Of a DNA stretch of 20,962 bases, positions 12,833 through 20,155 are shown piece after piece. This DNA is from JASLCR01 sp036405515. GTDB lineage: Bacteria; Patescibacteriota; Saccharimonadia; Saccharimonadales; Saccharimonadaceae. The notes below the pieces were generated by a model. It was not told the origin of the DNA. It saw nothing but the letters and a program-made list of their open reading frames with translations, and made no database searches. The stretch is taken from NCBI GenBank assembly GCA_036405515.1, contig DASWXM010000036.1:1-20962 (forward strand), written 5' to 3'. A program made the position numbers and the translations under genes. Within the stretch, counting starts at the first letter, position 1. Each line of letters opens with the position of its first letter.

Positions 12833-13327
12833 TTATCTAAAGTTGCCGAACTGGAGAGGAAAATCGAACTCTGTGGATCTGAGGAGTTGCATGGCATTTT
12901 GGAGCTCGTCCTTGCTGCTACTTGTAACGCGGATTTCCTCACCTTGGATCTGGGCTTTTACTTTTGGCACTTCGTCTCGGAGTTGCTTCGTAATAACTTT
13001 TGCATCATCCTGCTTGAGTCCGCTCTTAAACGGAATTTCCCATGTGCTCTTGAGATTTGATTCTGCAGGAGTCTTTGAGAGATCAAGGACTTTTGAGCTT
13101 TGATCTCGGGCTGCAAGCTTCTTGCGTACAATATCAAGTACCGCATCAAGCTGCCACTGCCCTTGCCCAATAAGTTTGAAACCTACTTTGTCACCAAGCC
13201 ACTCTATAGCAGCAGGGGTGCCCTTAAAGTCATATCTGTTTGCAATTTCACGTTCTACTTGGGCAAATACGTTATTCATTTCTGCTTTGTCGTAGTCGGA
13301 AGTTATATCAAAAGAGAATGTAGCCAT
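12833..13327 (-). CDS. yajQ: YajQ-family nucleotide-binding protein (UPF0234), 164 aa
   Basis: Typical YajQ features: the opening ATFSFDITSDYDKAEMNNVF, then EIANRYDFKGTPAAIEW, ALRDQSS-like AARDQSSKVLDLSKTPAES, and the closing IQGEEIRVTSSSKDELQNAM and FPLQFGNFR. Length is that of the family (about 160). YajQ proteins bind nucleotides, c-di-GMP in some bacteria, and have been linked to transcription control; no function is proven here. ATG 13327 is preceded by TATACT at 6 nt, with AGGAGT in between, so the box and the start nearly touch. It is divergent from the AI-2E-family gene across 55 bp. Confidence 0.95.
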   Translation of the reverse strand: MATFSFDITSDYDKAEMNNVFAQVEREIANRYDFKGTPAAIEWLGDKVGFKLIGQGQWQLDAVLDIVRKKLAARDQSSKVLDLSKTPAESNLKSTWEIPFKSGLKQDDAKVITKQLRDEVPKVKAQIQGEEIRVTSSSKDELQNAMQLLRSTEFDFPLQFGNFR

Positions 13328-13333
13328 ACTCCT

Positions 13334-13339
13334 AGTATA
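13334..13339 (-). promoter_or_regulatory. -10 box of yajQ
   Basis: TATACT on the minus strand, 6 nt from the ATG. The intervening AGGAGT looks like a Shine-Dalgarno but would be mostly upstream of the predicted transcript start. Confidence 0.5.
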
Positions 13340-13370
13340 TATCAGATACGTAGTTTCCCTTTAAAGTGTG

Positions 13371-13376
13371 TATAAT
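13371..13376 (+). promoter_or_regulatory. -10 box of the AI-2E-family gene
   Basis: Consensus TATAAT, 6 nt before ATG 13383; no clear -35. It rules out the upstream in-frame GTG at 13368. Confidence 0.6.
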
Positions 13377-13382
13377 GAAATT

Positions 13383-14504
13383 ATGAAAGTAAAAGTACAA
13401 GTAGATACTCAGACATTTGTTCGATTTTGGTTAGTAGTTATCGGATTTGGCCTTGCCGGTCTCATGATATATAGTGCCCGGGCAGGTCTCGTTGTTGTAG
13501 GTTCAGCATTGTTTTTGGCACTTGCACTTAACGGTCCGGTAAGTCGACTTGCGAAATACTTGCCAGGTAAAAGTCGTATCGGTAGTACGGCAATCGCGTA
13601 CCTTTTAGTCGTTGCATTTATCGGTGCGTTTCTATTTCTAGCTGTTCCCCCTATTATTCAGCAAACGGCAAAGTTTGCTCAGACTGTACCTGATCTTGTA
13701 GATAATGCAACCACGAGCTGGCATTCACTAGATAGAGCGATCGATGAGTATAATCTGCGTTCGCAGGTAGATGACGCACTTAATTCTCTCAAGAAGAATG
13801 CCTCAGGCTGGGCGTCAAACGTCGGATCAAATATTATAGACGGTGTTGGATCATTCTTCGGCTTTATGACGTCAGTGCTGCTTACGCTTGTGCTTTCATT
13901 CTTGATGCTAATTGAGGGTCCTGAGTGGATGAAACGAATCTGGGGACTGTACCGCGACAAGAAACGTATGGAGACGCATAAAAGAACCGTTCTTAGGATG
14001 GCCTCGGTTGTATCGGGGTTTGTGACTGGCCAACTAACAGTTTCAGCTATTGGGGCGACATTTGCTGGACTTGTCGTATGTATTATTACGCTATTCTTCC
14101 CTGAGGTTCCAATTAATCTTGCTATACCAACTGCTGCCATTACATTCATTTTGTCACTTATTCCAATGTTTGGTGCCATGATTGGTGCGATTCTAGTATG
14201 TTTACTTCTTGGTATGAACGCTATTGGAGCAGCAATCGCGTATGCGATCTTCTTCTTGATCTACCAGCAGATTGAGAATAACTTTGTTTCGCCAACTATT
14301 CAGTCACGCAAGCTTGAGCTTACACCGCTCAGTGTACTTACGGCTGTAACGATCGGTATCTATGTATTTGGCATCGTCGGTGCCATTATCTCGATTCCTA
14401 TCGCAGGGTGCTTAAGGGTACTCCTAGAGGAGTATCTTGAAGAGGCTGGCAAAGAGCGAGCTAAATCCGATACTCCACTCGCGAAGCTGGCAAAAAAAAG
14501 CTAA
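13383..14504 (+). CDS. AI-2E-family (PerM/TqsA-like) membrane permease, 373 aa
   Basis: The protein has seven to eight membrane helices in the AI-2E family order: two N-terminal helices (FGLAGLMIYSARAGLVVVGS), a third (STAIAYLLVVAFIGAFLFLA), and a long soluble segment after it. The conserved core follows (VSGFVTGQLTVSAIGATFAG, then LIPMFGAMIGAILVCLLLGM and LIYQQIENNFVSPTIQSRKL). The motif YQQIENNFVSPTI is characteristic. Members export small molecules or act as Na+/H+ antiporters; substrate is not predictable. The start follows from the TATAAT 6 nt upstream. It converges with cysS with a 21-nt gap. Confidence 0.93.
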   Translation: MKVKVQVDTQTFVRFWLVVIGFGLAGLMIYSARAGLVVVGSALFLALALNGPVSRLAKYLPGKSRIGSTAIAYLLVVAFIGAFLFLAVPPIIQQTAKFAQTVPDLVDNATTSWHSLDRAIDEYNLRSQVDDALNSLKKNASGWASNVGSNIIDGVGSFFGFMTSVLLTLVLSFLMLIEGPEWMKRIWGLYRDKKRMETHKRTVLRMASVVSGFVTGQLTVSAIGATFAGLVVCIITLFFPEVPINLAIPTAAITFILSLIPMFGAMIGAILVCLLLGMNAIGAAIAYAIFFLIYQQIENNFVSPTIQSRKLELTPLSVLTAVTIGIYVFGIVGAIISIPIAGCLRVLLEEYLEEAGKERAKSDTPLAKLAKKS

Positions 14505-14525
14505 AGAGATTGCGTAAACATCGTC

Positions 14526-15971
14526 TTACTTATCGATATACTGCCAGACCGGGCCGGTATTTGTATCGAGTACCTTGATCTGGTATCTTGAGGCGAGTAG
14601 ATCACGGAGCTCATCTGACCGCTGCCAGTCCTTTGCTTCGCGCGCTGAAGCACGCTCGAGGATAGTCTGCTTTGCCTCGTCATTAATATCCGGGGTTGAA
14701 CCGAGCAGTCTTACGCCCAGGGTTTGTTCGATCCACTCGAGTAGCGCGACAAGTGCACTTTTCTGAATTTTGCGAATTGAATGCTGTTCAATATTTTCAA
14801 ACGCCCTCTCAATGACAGCCAATGCTTCAGGTGTGCCTAGATCGTCTCGTAAATGATCGAGCGCTGCATGGGGTGCGGCAAGTATGACACCATTAACATC
14901 ATGGCTCGAGTCCTTGTCATCATCATCCTCAAGTGTGTCGTGAGTTTGCCATCTCAGCACGGCAATATTTCTCCAGCGGATTAATCGGTTTGAGGCAGCG
15001 TCGAGGATTTCCCAGGTAAAGTTACCTTCGCTACGATAGTGCTTCGAGAGGACGAGTAATTTGAACGCATCGAGGTCATAGCCTTTTTCGACAAGATCGG
15101 TCAATGTATAGCTATTGCCAAGTGACTTGCTGAGTTTTGTACCATTCACTTTTAGGTGATTGTTATGCATCCATATATTGGCAAATGATGTGTGAGTGAG
15201 GGCCTCGGTCTGGGCAATTTCGTTTGTATGATGCACTGGAATATGATCGATACCTCCGGTGTGAATATCTATCTGCTTGCCAAGTAGTTCCATCGCCATC
15301 ACGCTACACTCTAAATGCCAGCCCGGAAAGCCTTCACCCCAGGGACTGCTCCACTCCATGTCGCGTTTTTCATCTTCTGGTGAAAATTTCCAGACGGCAA
15401 AATCGGTCGGATGTTTTTTACCTGTGTCGGCGACACGAGCACCAAAACGTAGACCCTTGATATCAAGTTTTGCTAGTTTGCCATAGTCGGCAAGTTTTGA
15501 TGTATCAAAATAGACACCGTCTTTTATAACGTACGTATAGCCTGCTTCTTCAAGTTGTTTCACGTAGTCGATCTGTTGCTCAATAAAGTCGGTAGCTTTC
15601 GGCATGTGTGTGGGTACAAGCAAGCCGAGCTTGTTGTATGCTTCATCGTAAGCAATATCGGCATATTTCTGAGCGACATCCCAGGCAGTCTTGCCTTCTC
15701 GAAGCGCACCTTTTTGCATCTTGTCCTCACCTGTGTCGCCGTCATCAGTGAGATGTCCAACATCAGTGATATTTTGCACACGATTTACCTTATAACCATC
15801 TGCAATTAATGTTCGAACCAAGATATCCCAATAAATGTATGCGACCCAGTTGCCAATCTGAGGTTGGCTATAGACGGTGAGACCACAAGTATAAAGTGTT
15901 ACTTCGTCTTGACTGAGAGGTTTTAACGTTTCCAGTGTACGGCTAAGCGTATTATAGAGTCGTACTGTCAT
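14526..15971 (-). CDS. cysS: Cysteinyl-tRNA synthetase, 481 aa
   Basis: Class I CysRS. Cys29 (YTCGLTVY) and a Cys in GWHLECSVMAMELLG, with the His/Glu of HHTNEIAQTEA, form the usual zinc site that recognises cysteine. KLSKS lies at 279-283 and the DIHTGGIDHIPVHH block is intact. The HIGH motif is altered: residues 38-41 read QIGN, with Gln in place of the first His. The anticodon-binding C-terminal region is present and ends ...VWQYIDK. It attaches Cys to tRNA-Cys in the cytoplasm. The ATG lies 20 nt inside the DHH gene, so it is co-transcribed and coupled with it. Confidence 0.96.
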   Translation of the reverse strand: MTVRLYNTLSRTLETLKPLSQDEVTLYTCGLTVYSQPQIGNWVAYIYWDILVRTLIADGYKVNRVQNITDVGHLTDDGDTGEDKMQKGALREGKTAWDVAQKYADIAYDEAYNKLGLLVPTHMPKATDFIEQQIDYVKQLEEAGYTYVIKDGVYFDTSKLADYGKLAKLDIKGLRFGARVADTGKKHPTDFAVWKFSPEDEKRDMEWSSPWGEGFPGWHLECSVMAMELLGKQIDIHTGGIDHIPVHHTNEIAQTEALTHTSFANIWMHNNHLKVNGTKLSKSLGNSYTLTDLVEKGYDLDAFKLLVLSKHYRSEGNFTWEILDAASNRLIRWRNIAVLRWQTHDTLEDDDDKDSSHDVNGVILAAPHAALDHLRDDLGTPEALAVIERAFENIEQHSIRKIQKSALVALLEWIEQTLGVRLLGSTPDINDEAKQTILERASAREAKDWQRSDELRDLLASRYQIKVLDTNTGPVWQYIDK

Positions 15972-16947
15972 GATATTCCTTTGATGCCTTGTGCGTAGCG
16001 GTAACGAGCTCGCGGACTACCTGATCATAATCTTCATACACGCGAAAACCGGCGGCATATGGGTGTCCTCCGCCACCGAAGTAGCCTGCGACTGTCTCTG
16101 CAATCGGTATATTTCCACGGAGTCGCCCTGTTGCCTTACCGTCAGGATAGGTCTTGACGACGACACTGAGCTCAACACCTTCTACAAGACGTAATTCGTC
16201 TCCTACAAGTGCACCGGGATTGTACTTGTCGCTGTATTTTTCGATTTCGTCCCAGGGTACGTGTACGAGGGCAAGTTTGTTGTCTAGGAAGTATTCAATA
16301 CGACTAATAAGCTCACCCTTATATGTAAGAATTTCGGGAGATTTCTTCATATACTCACGACGACGTTCTTCTATAAGCGCGGTTGATGCGCCAAGTTCGG
16401 TAAGCTTTCCTGCAACAAAAAAGCTATTTGGAGTAGTACTTGGTGTTGTCAGCCCCAGGCTGTCACTCATGATAGCAATAAGTAAGTCTTCAGCTGCTTG
16501 AGAGCCTATAGGCCAGGCTGCCTCATTTGCTAGTTTGAAAATAATTTCGCTTGTAGCGACTGCTGTATCGCTTAGAAGTGTATGCGGGAAAGTAAGGCTC
16601 GACTCTGTTGTATGATGGTCGATGACGAGCACTGGATGGGTCTCGAGCCAATGTCTAAGGCCGGGCGTCTCAAGTACTTTAGTGAGCAGTACATCTGCCG
16701 AGGTATCAACAATAATTGCTAGGTCTGCTGAAGTATCAAAATCGTCACTAATACGATCCCAGCCTTTGATATATCTGAGGTATTTTGGAATTTCTACTGG
16801 GCAATAGAGCGATACGTCCTTATTAATCTCACCTAGAATCTCCTCGAGCGCGGTTGCTGAACCAATGCTGTCTCCATCTGGATTCTCGGCTTGAATAATG
16901 ACGATCTTTTCGGCGTCATTAATATGCTGTATGGCTTTGTCGTACAT
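15952..16947 (-). CDS. DHH/DHHA1 phosphoesterase, NrnA-like (oligoribonuclease/pAp phosphatase type), 331 aa
   Basis: DHH domain followed by DHHA1. Visible: motif I NPDGDSIGS (about 23-31), motif II IIVDTSAD, motif III VIDHHTTE, motif IV MSDSLGL, and the C-terminal GGGGHPYAAGF substrate-binding motif. NrnA-like enzymes degrade short RNA or DNA oligomers and pAp; c-di-nucleotide-linked members exist. Oddity: motif I normally begins with a metal-binding His (HxxPDxDxxGS), but here that place is Ala (QAENPDGD). TACAAT lies 9 nt before the ATG. It overlaps cysS by 20 nt. Confidence 0.92.
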   Translation of the reverse strand: MYDKAIQHINDAEKIVIIQAENPDGDSIGSATALEEILGEINKDVSLYCPVEIPKYLRYIKGWDRISDDFDTSADLAIIVDTSADVLLTKVLETPGLRHWLETHPVLVIDHHTTESSLTFPHTLLSDTAVATSEIIFKLANEAAWPIGSQAAEDLLIAIMSDSLGLTTPSTTPNSFFVAGKLTELGASTALIEERRREYMKKSPEILTYKGELISRIEYFLDNKLALVHVPWDEIEKYSDKYNPGALVGDELRLVEGVELSVVVKTYPDGKATGRLRGNIPIAETVAGYFGGGGHPYAAGFRVYEDYDQVVRELVTATHKASKEYHDSTTL

Positions 16948-16956
16948 CTGTTCTCT

Positions 16957-16962
16957 ATTGTA
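16957..16962 (-). promoter_or_regulatory. -10 box for the DHH-cysS pair
   Basis: TACAAT on the minus strand, 9 nt before the ATG at 16947, within the 32-nt gap after the preceding gene. Confidence 0.45.
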
Positions 16963-16979
16963 GCAAATGTGTAACTACT

Positions 16980-17648
16980 TTATTGCATTTGTGTGCAGCT
17001 GGAAAGTGCCGAGGCAAAACCAGCATACCGTGCCGTTGCCTGATCGCTAACACTGTCCCAGTACTCCGTTTTTATTCCGTCGCTACCGCATGTATATACG
17101 GCGACTTTGTCGGATACTGAGGTGATTGGGCTACCAGAGATACTCGCTTTGTATTTGTCGAGACTTGCATCCTCGACCGTTTCAAAATCTGCCAGCGAAG
17201 TCGGATACGTATTTTTTTCAGTATAGTATAGCTCTGCTTTTTTAACGACAGTAATTGCGGCTGACTGGGCCTCGCCTGTCTTAGAACGTTCTTGAATAGT
17301 CTTAGCTGTGGTTAAAAAGATAAGACTGAGGATAGTAATGGTAATGAGAAGACTTAGGACGAGAAGTACGATATTAAGGATGATGCCGATTGTTGCCAAC
17401 CTACCATCAAACCCTGCAGCCTTTGATTTCTTTTTAGCCACAATAGAAAGAATTAGTCCAACAAGCTGCATAAAGAACGCGAGAACGATGCCCGCGATAG
17501 CGAGACTTTTACCAGGATCTTCTCCGATTGGAGCTTGCTGCTGAGATTGAGCGAGCTGTCCCGATTGTGGAGTAGATTGGTCGGTGACTAGTGGTTGGGG
17601 TATTTCCTGAGGTGTATTATTGAAGGGTTGCTGACTATTAGGATCCAT
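16980..17648 (-). CDS. DUF4190-like membrane protein with pilin-like extracytoplasmic tail, 222 aa
   Basis: The N-terminus (1-45) is disordered and rich in Gln and Pro. Two membrane helices follow (LAIAGIVLAFFMQLVGLILS, then IGIILNIVLLVLSLLITITI) in the DUF4190 arrangement, with KKKSKAAGFDGRLA between. The C-terminal ~100 residues lie outside. They contain AAITVVKKAELYYTEKNTYP, resembling the helix-to-loop region of type IV pseudopilins, and two Cys (TCGSD, SSCTQ) able to form a disulfide. Start at 17648 has GGGAG 7 nt upstream. A promoter overlaps the end of recR. Function unknown; the pilin likeness is a hint only. Confidence 0.82.
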   Translation of the reverse strand: MDPNSQQPFNNTPQEIPQPLVTDQSTPQSGQLAQSQQQAPIGEDPGKSLAIAGIVLAFFMQLVGLILSIVAKKKSKAAGFDGRLATIGIILNIVLLVLSLLITITILSLIFLTTAKTIQERSKTGEAQSAAITVVKKAELYYTEKNTYPTSLADFETVEDASLDKYKASISGSPITSVSDKVAVYTCGSDGIKTEYWDSVSDQATARYAGFASALSSCTQMQ

Positions 17649-17682
17649 ATGATACTCCCGAATTGCTTATGCTATTTCACGA

Positions 17683-17688
17683 AGTATA
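17683..17688 (-). promoter_or_regulatory. -10 box after recR
   Basis: TATACT begins directly after the recR stop codon; the leader is ~28 nt to ATG 17648 and carries GGGAG. Confidence 0.4.
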
Positions 17689-18306
17689 CTACAGCTTCCG
17701 TCGCCCCTCAAGTGCATGGCCGAGCGTGATTTGATCGGCATACTCAAGATCAACACCAACGGGAATCCCCCGGGCAAGCCGCGTGAGGGTGATATCAATT
17801 CCCGCATCTGCAATATAGCGCTGTAAAAAGAGTGCAGTAGACTCACCTTCCACAGAGGCATTGGTCGCAATGATAAGCTCCTTGACATCATCTTTCTTGA
17901 TACGCTCAACAAGCTCGGGTATATGAAGTTGTTCTGGTCCGACACCGTCAATCGGTGATATTGCTCCGCCGAGCACATGGTAAGTTCCTTTGAACTGTTT
18001 CGTCCGCTCAAGTGCCACAATATCAAGAGGCTCTTCAACAACCGCGATAAGCTGTTTGTCACGCTCTGTATCGCTATAGAGCGGTGAAATATCCTCAGAA
18101 GCATCAATAAGCGCAAATGTCACTGGACATGACTTTACATTTTGATGAAGTAATTGCAGGCTGCTTGCGAGTTGTTCAGCGTTTTTCTGCGGTCCACGCA
18201 ATAAATAGTACGCATAGCGTTCTGCGGTGCGTGCGCCTACCCCTGGTAAGCTACCAAGGTCATCGATGAGCTTGGTGAGTGCAGCTGGAAGAATTGTTTG
18301 TGTCAC
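17689..18306 (-). CDS. recR: Recombination protein RecR with degenerate zinc finger, 205 aa
   Basis: Domain order as in RecR: helix-hairpin-helix (LGSLPGVGARTAERYAYYLL), zinc-finger region, Toprim (QLIAVVEEPLDIVALE, then IIATNASVEGESTALFLQRY), and the C-terminal RGIPVGVDLEYADQITLGHA. Length is normal. RecR with RecO/RecF loads RecA on gapped DNA. In the zinc finger only the first Cys is kept (SCPVTFALIDASEDISPLYS); the other three ligands are Thr, Ser and Tyr by alignment, so zinc binding is unlikely. It starts with GTG 18306, six bases after the ybaB stop, with AGGA overlapping the ybaB end. ybaB-recR adjacency is the usual bacterial arrangement, but dnaX is not beside it here. Confidence 0.95.
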   Translation of the reverse strand: MTQTILPAALTKLIDDLGSLPGVGARTAERYAYYLLRGPQKNAEQLASSLQLLHQNVKSCPVTFALIDASEDISPLYSDTERDKQLIAVVEEPLDIVALERTKQFKGTYHVLGGAISPIDGVGPEQLHIPELVERIKKDDVKELIIATNASVEGESTALFLQRYIADAGIDITLTRLARGIPVGVDLEYADQITLGHALEGRRKL

Positions 18307-18312
18307 GTGACA

Positions 18313-18603
18313 CTACATTCCTGGAATATTGAGACCACCCATGAGAGGCTTCATGGTGTCGGCGGCAATTTCTTGTGCCTTTGCCATACCGTCGCGAATC
18401 GCAATCTCAATCCAGTGTTCGAGCTCTTCAATATCCTCAAGGTCTACTCGTTCTGGATCAATCTTAATACCATCAACCTTTAGTTCACCGGTAATACGTA
18501 CAACTACAGCGCCATCACCAGCTTCTACTTCAACAATTTGTTTTTTGAGGCTTTTTTGCGCTTTACGCAGGTCATTAAGCATCTTCATTTGGTCTAAAGC
18601 CAT
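18313..18603 (-). CDS. ybaB: YbaB/EbfC-family nucleoid-associated protein, 96 aa
   Basis: A small protein opening with MALDQMKMLNDLRKAQKSLK, followed by VVVRITGELKVDGIKIDPE and a C-terminal helix (ELEHWIEIAIRDGMAKAQ) ending GGLNIPGM. This matches YbaB, a homodimeric tweezer-shaped DNA-binding protein found with recR. Length fits the family. The ATG at 18603 has GAGGGA 9 nt upstream and a TATAAT that overlaps the end of the glycosyltransferase gene, so it has a leader, unlike many genes here. It is co-transcribed with recR. Confidence 0.94.
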   Translation of the reverse strand: MALDQMKMLNDLRKAQKSLKKQIVEVEAGDGAVVVRITGELKVDGIKIDPERVDLEDIEELEHWIEIAIRDGMAKAQEIAADTMKPLMGGLNIPGM

Positions 18604-18638
18604 ATCTTCTATTCCCTCTTATTATGTTCTAGGTACTA

Positions 18639-18644
18639 ATTATA
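18639..18644 (-). promoter_or_regulatory. -10 box of ybaB-recR
   Basis: TATAAT on the minus strand, 35 nt before the ATG, inside the gap after the upstream stop codon. Confidence 0.5.
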
Positions 18645-18646
18645 GC

Positions 18647-20128
18647 TTATCTGTAGCCACTTTTGTAGAGGTAGAAGCGAGCTGCGTCGTTCGACTGCGA
18701 GGTAACTGCTATAAATGAGGGCTCAATTACCTGTGACTTGAAATTATTTGCCGCGATAATAATTTCATTTTCGGCTTTCACCTTTGCTACAGCAGGTTTG
18801 TCGACTACCGAAATCTTACCTTGTTCACGAAGCCTGGATACATAGTCGGTGTAAAATGGCTTTTGCGTATGATCAACGAGTATAGTGATACGATTGCCAA
18901 TATTCTTTTGTATAAGTTGATCAAGGAGATGTAAGTCCTTAGTGAATGCCTCTCGAGAAATAGGTGTGTAATGATATGTGTAGACATAGCGGTCAAATTC
19001 TGTAAATGATACTCCAACTACTAGTACGGCGAGCGGCAGTAGACCCGCTACTCTTGCGTACGGGTTGAGGGGGAATAGTCGATACCAGCTAGAGATAAGG
19101 TAATTGATGCCAAACGCAACGAGAAGCATTGCCGGTATAAAAGTATATGCCGACGGGAGTGCTTTAGTAATAATACCGACGAAGACCAGCAAGAACACGA
19201 TGCTGATGATGTAGCTTTTCGCAGTATACTTTGCACTGAAAAGTCTGACAGCACCGAGTATAACAAGAAGTAGCGTAGCTAGGCCGTAAACAGGTTGAAG
19301 CATTAGACCTCCAGATGGGGCATAAAAGGCAACATATGGCGTAACTGAGCTAGATATGCTTTCAAGAGTCGGTGTGGTTGTCGTTGTAATGCCAATGATG
19401 TCTAAGAGTAAGTTTGGGCGGTTGATGATGCTGAGAATAAGAGGCATCGCTGTTAGACCGAATAGTGCGGTGCATACTATCAGCAAAAGCTTAGGCTGGC
19501 TGAAGACGATGAAACGTGCATGTGGGTGGAACAATGATGTCAGGAAGAGCGCCAATAGCAAGTAAATGCCAAGTGGTGCGTAGAGACTTAGAGCAGCAAC
19601 AATGCTTGTAGTGATCATCCATACAGTCCGATACTTTTCTGAGTACGCTAGCATTGATGTTGAGAACAGTACCGCGGCTGACCAGAATATATAGCTGATT
19701 GCCGGTGTACCTAGTTGTGCAAGCAAGAGAAACTGTGCAGAAGTGACTGCTATAGTGCTGGTGATGATGGCAACATTACGTCTAAACCATAGCCGTACTA
19801 CCCCATATATAAACAGTATGCTTGTGCCAGCCATTAATAGTGACGGGAGCTTAACAGCTAGCTCATTAACGCCAAGTAATTGAATGCTTAGTTTCTGCAA
19901 TACATGATACGGGAGGTGAAGTATAGAGTCGGAGTTACTACCATTGAGCACTGTAGGGGGCGTGTGAATACTGTTGCTGGCCGACTCTATTTCTGGGGCT
20001 GCAAGCCCCCCGGGTACGTAAAAGCCTGCAACGGCAAGAACACCGATAAGTGCGCCTACAAGTATCATGACGCCAAGTATGTAACGCCAGCGGTATAAGT
20101 AGAAATCAGTAACGTTCAATTTGCCCAT
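18647..20128 (-). CDS. GT-C fold membrane glycosyltransferase (PMT/ArnT-like), 493 aa
   Basis: A polytopic protein with about ten membrane helices. After the first helix (GVMILVGALIGVLAVAGFY) comes an external loop with APEIESASN, the place where GT-C enzymes carry an acidic catalytic motif. The conserved VNELAVKLPSLLMAGTSILF segment is typical of PMT_2/RgtA-like transferases that use polyprenyl-phosphate sugars. The last ~110 residues form a soluble domain (RITILVDHTQKPFYTDYVS). It would glycosylate lipid or protein outside the membrane, but donor and acceptor are unknown. It starts 27 nt after dnaB. TACACT lies 12 nt upstream of the ATG. Confidence 0.82.
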   Translation of the reverse strand: MGKLNVTDFYLYRWRYILGVMILVGALIGVLAVAGFYVPGGLAAPEIESASNSIHTPPTVLNGSNSDSILHLPYHVLQKLSIQLLGVNELAVKLPSLLMAGTSILFIYGVVRLWFRRNVAIITSTIAVTSAQFLLLAQLGTPAISYIFWSAAVLFSTSMLAYSEKYRTVWMITTSIVAALSLYAPLGIYLLLALFLTSLFHPHARFIVFSQPKLLLIVCTALFGLTAMPLILSIINRPNLLLDIIGITTTTTPTLESISSSVTPYVAFYAPSGGLMLQPVYGLATLLLVILGAVRLFSAKYTAKSYIISIVFLLVFVGIITKALPSAYTFIPAMLLVAFGINYLISSWYRLFPLNPYARVAGLLPLAVLVVGVSFTEFDRYVYTYHYTPISREAFTKDLHLLDQLIQKNIGNRITILVDHTQKPFYTDYVSRLREQGKISVVDKPAVAKVKAENEIIIAANNFKSQVIEPSFIAVTSQSNDAARFYLYKSGYR

Positions 20129-20155
20129 TGTCTGATAATTAGTGTAGCACGAAAG

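Noticed and set aside
13679..14179. 166-codon minus-strand frame inside the AI-2E-family gene
   Set aside because: Antisense shadow; the opposite strand encodes clear family motifs throughout.
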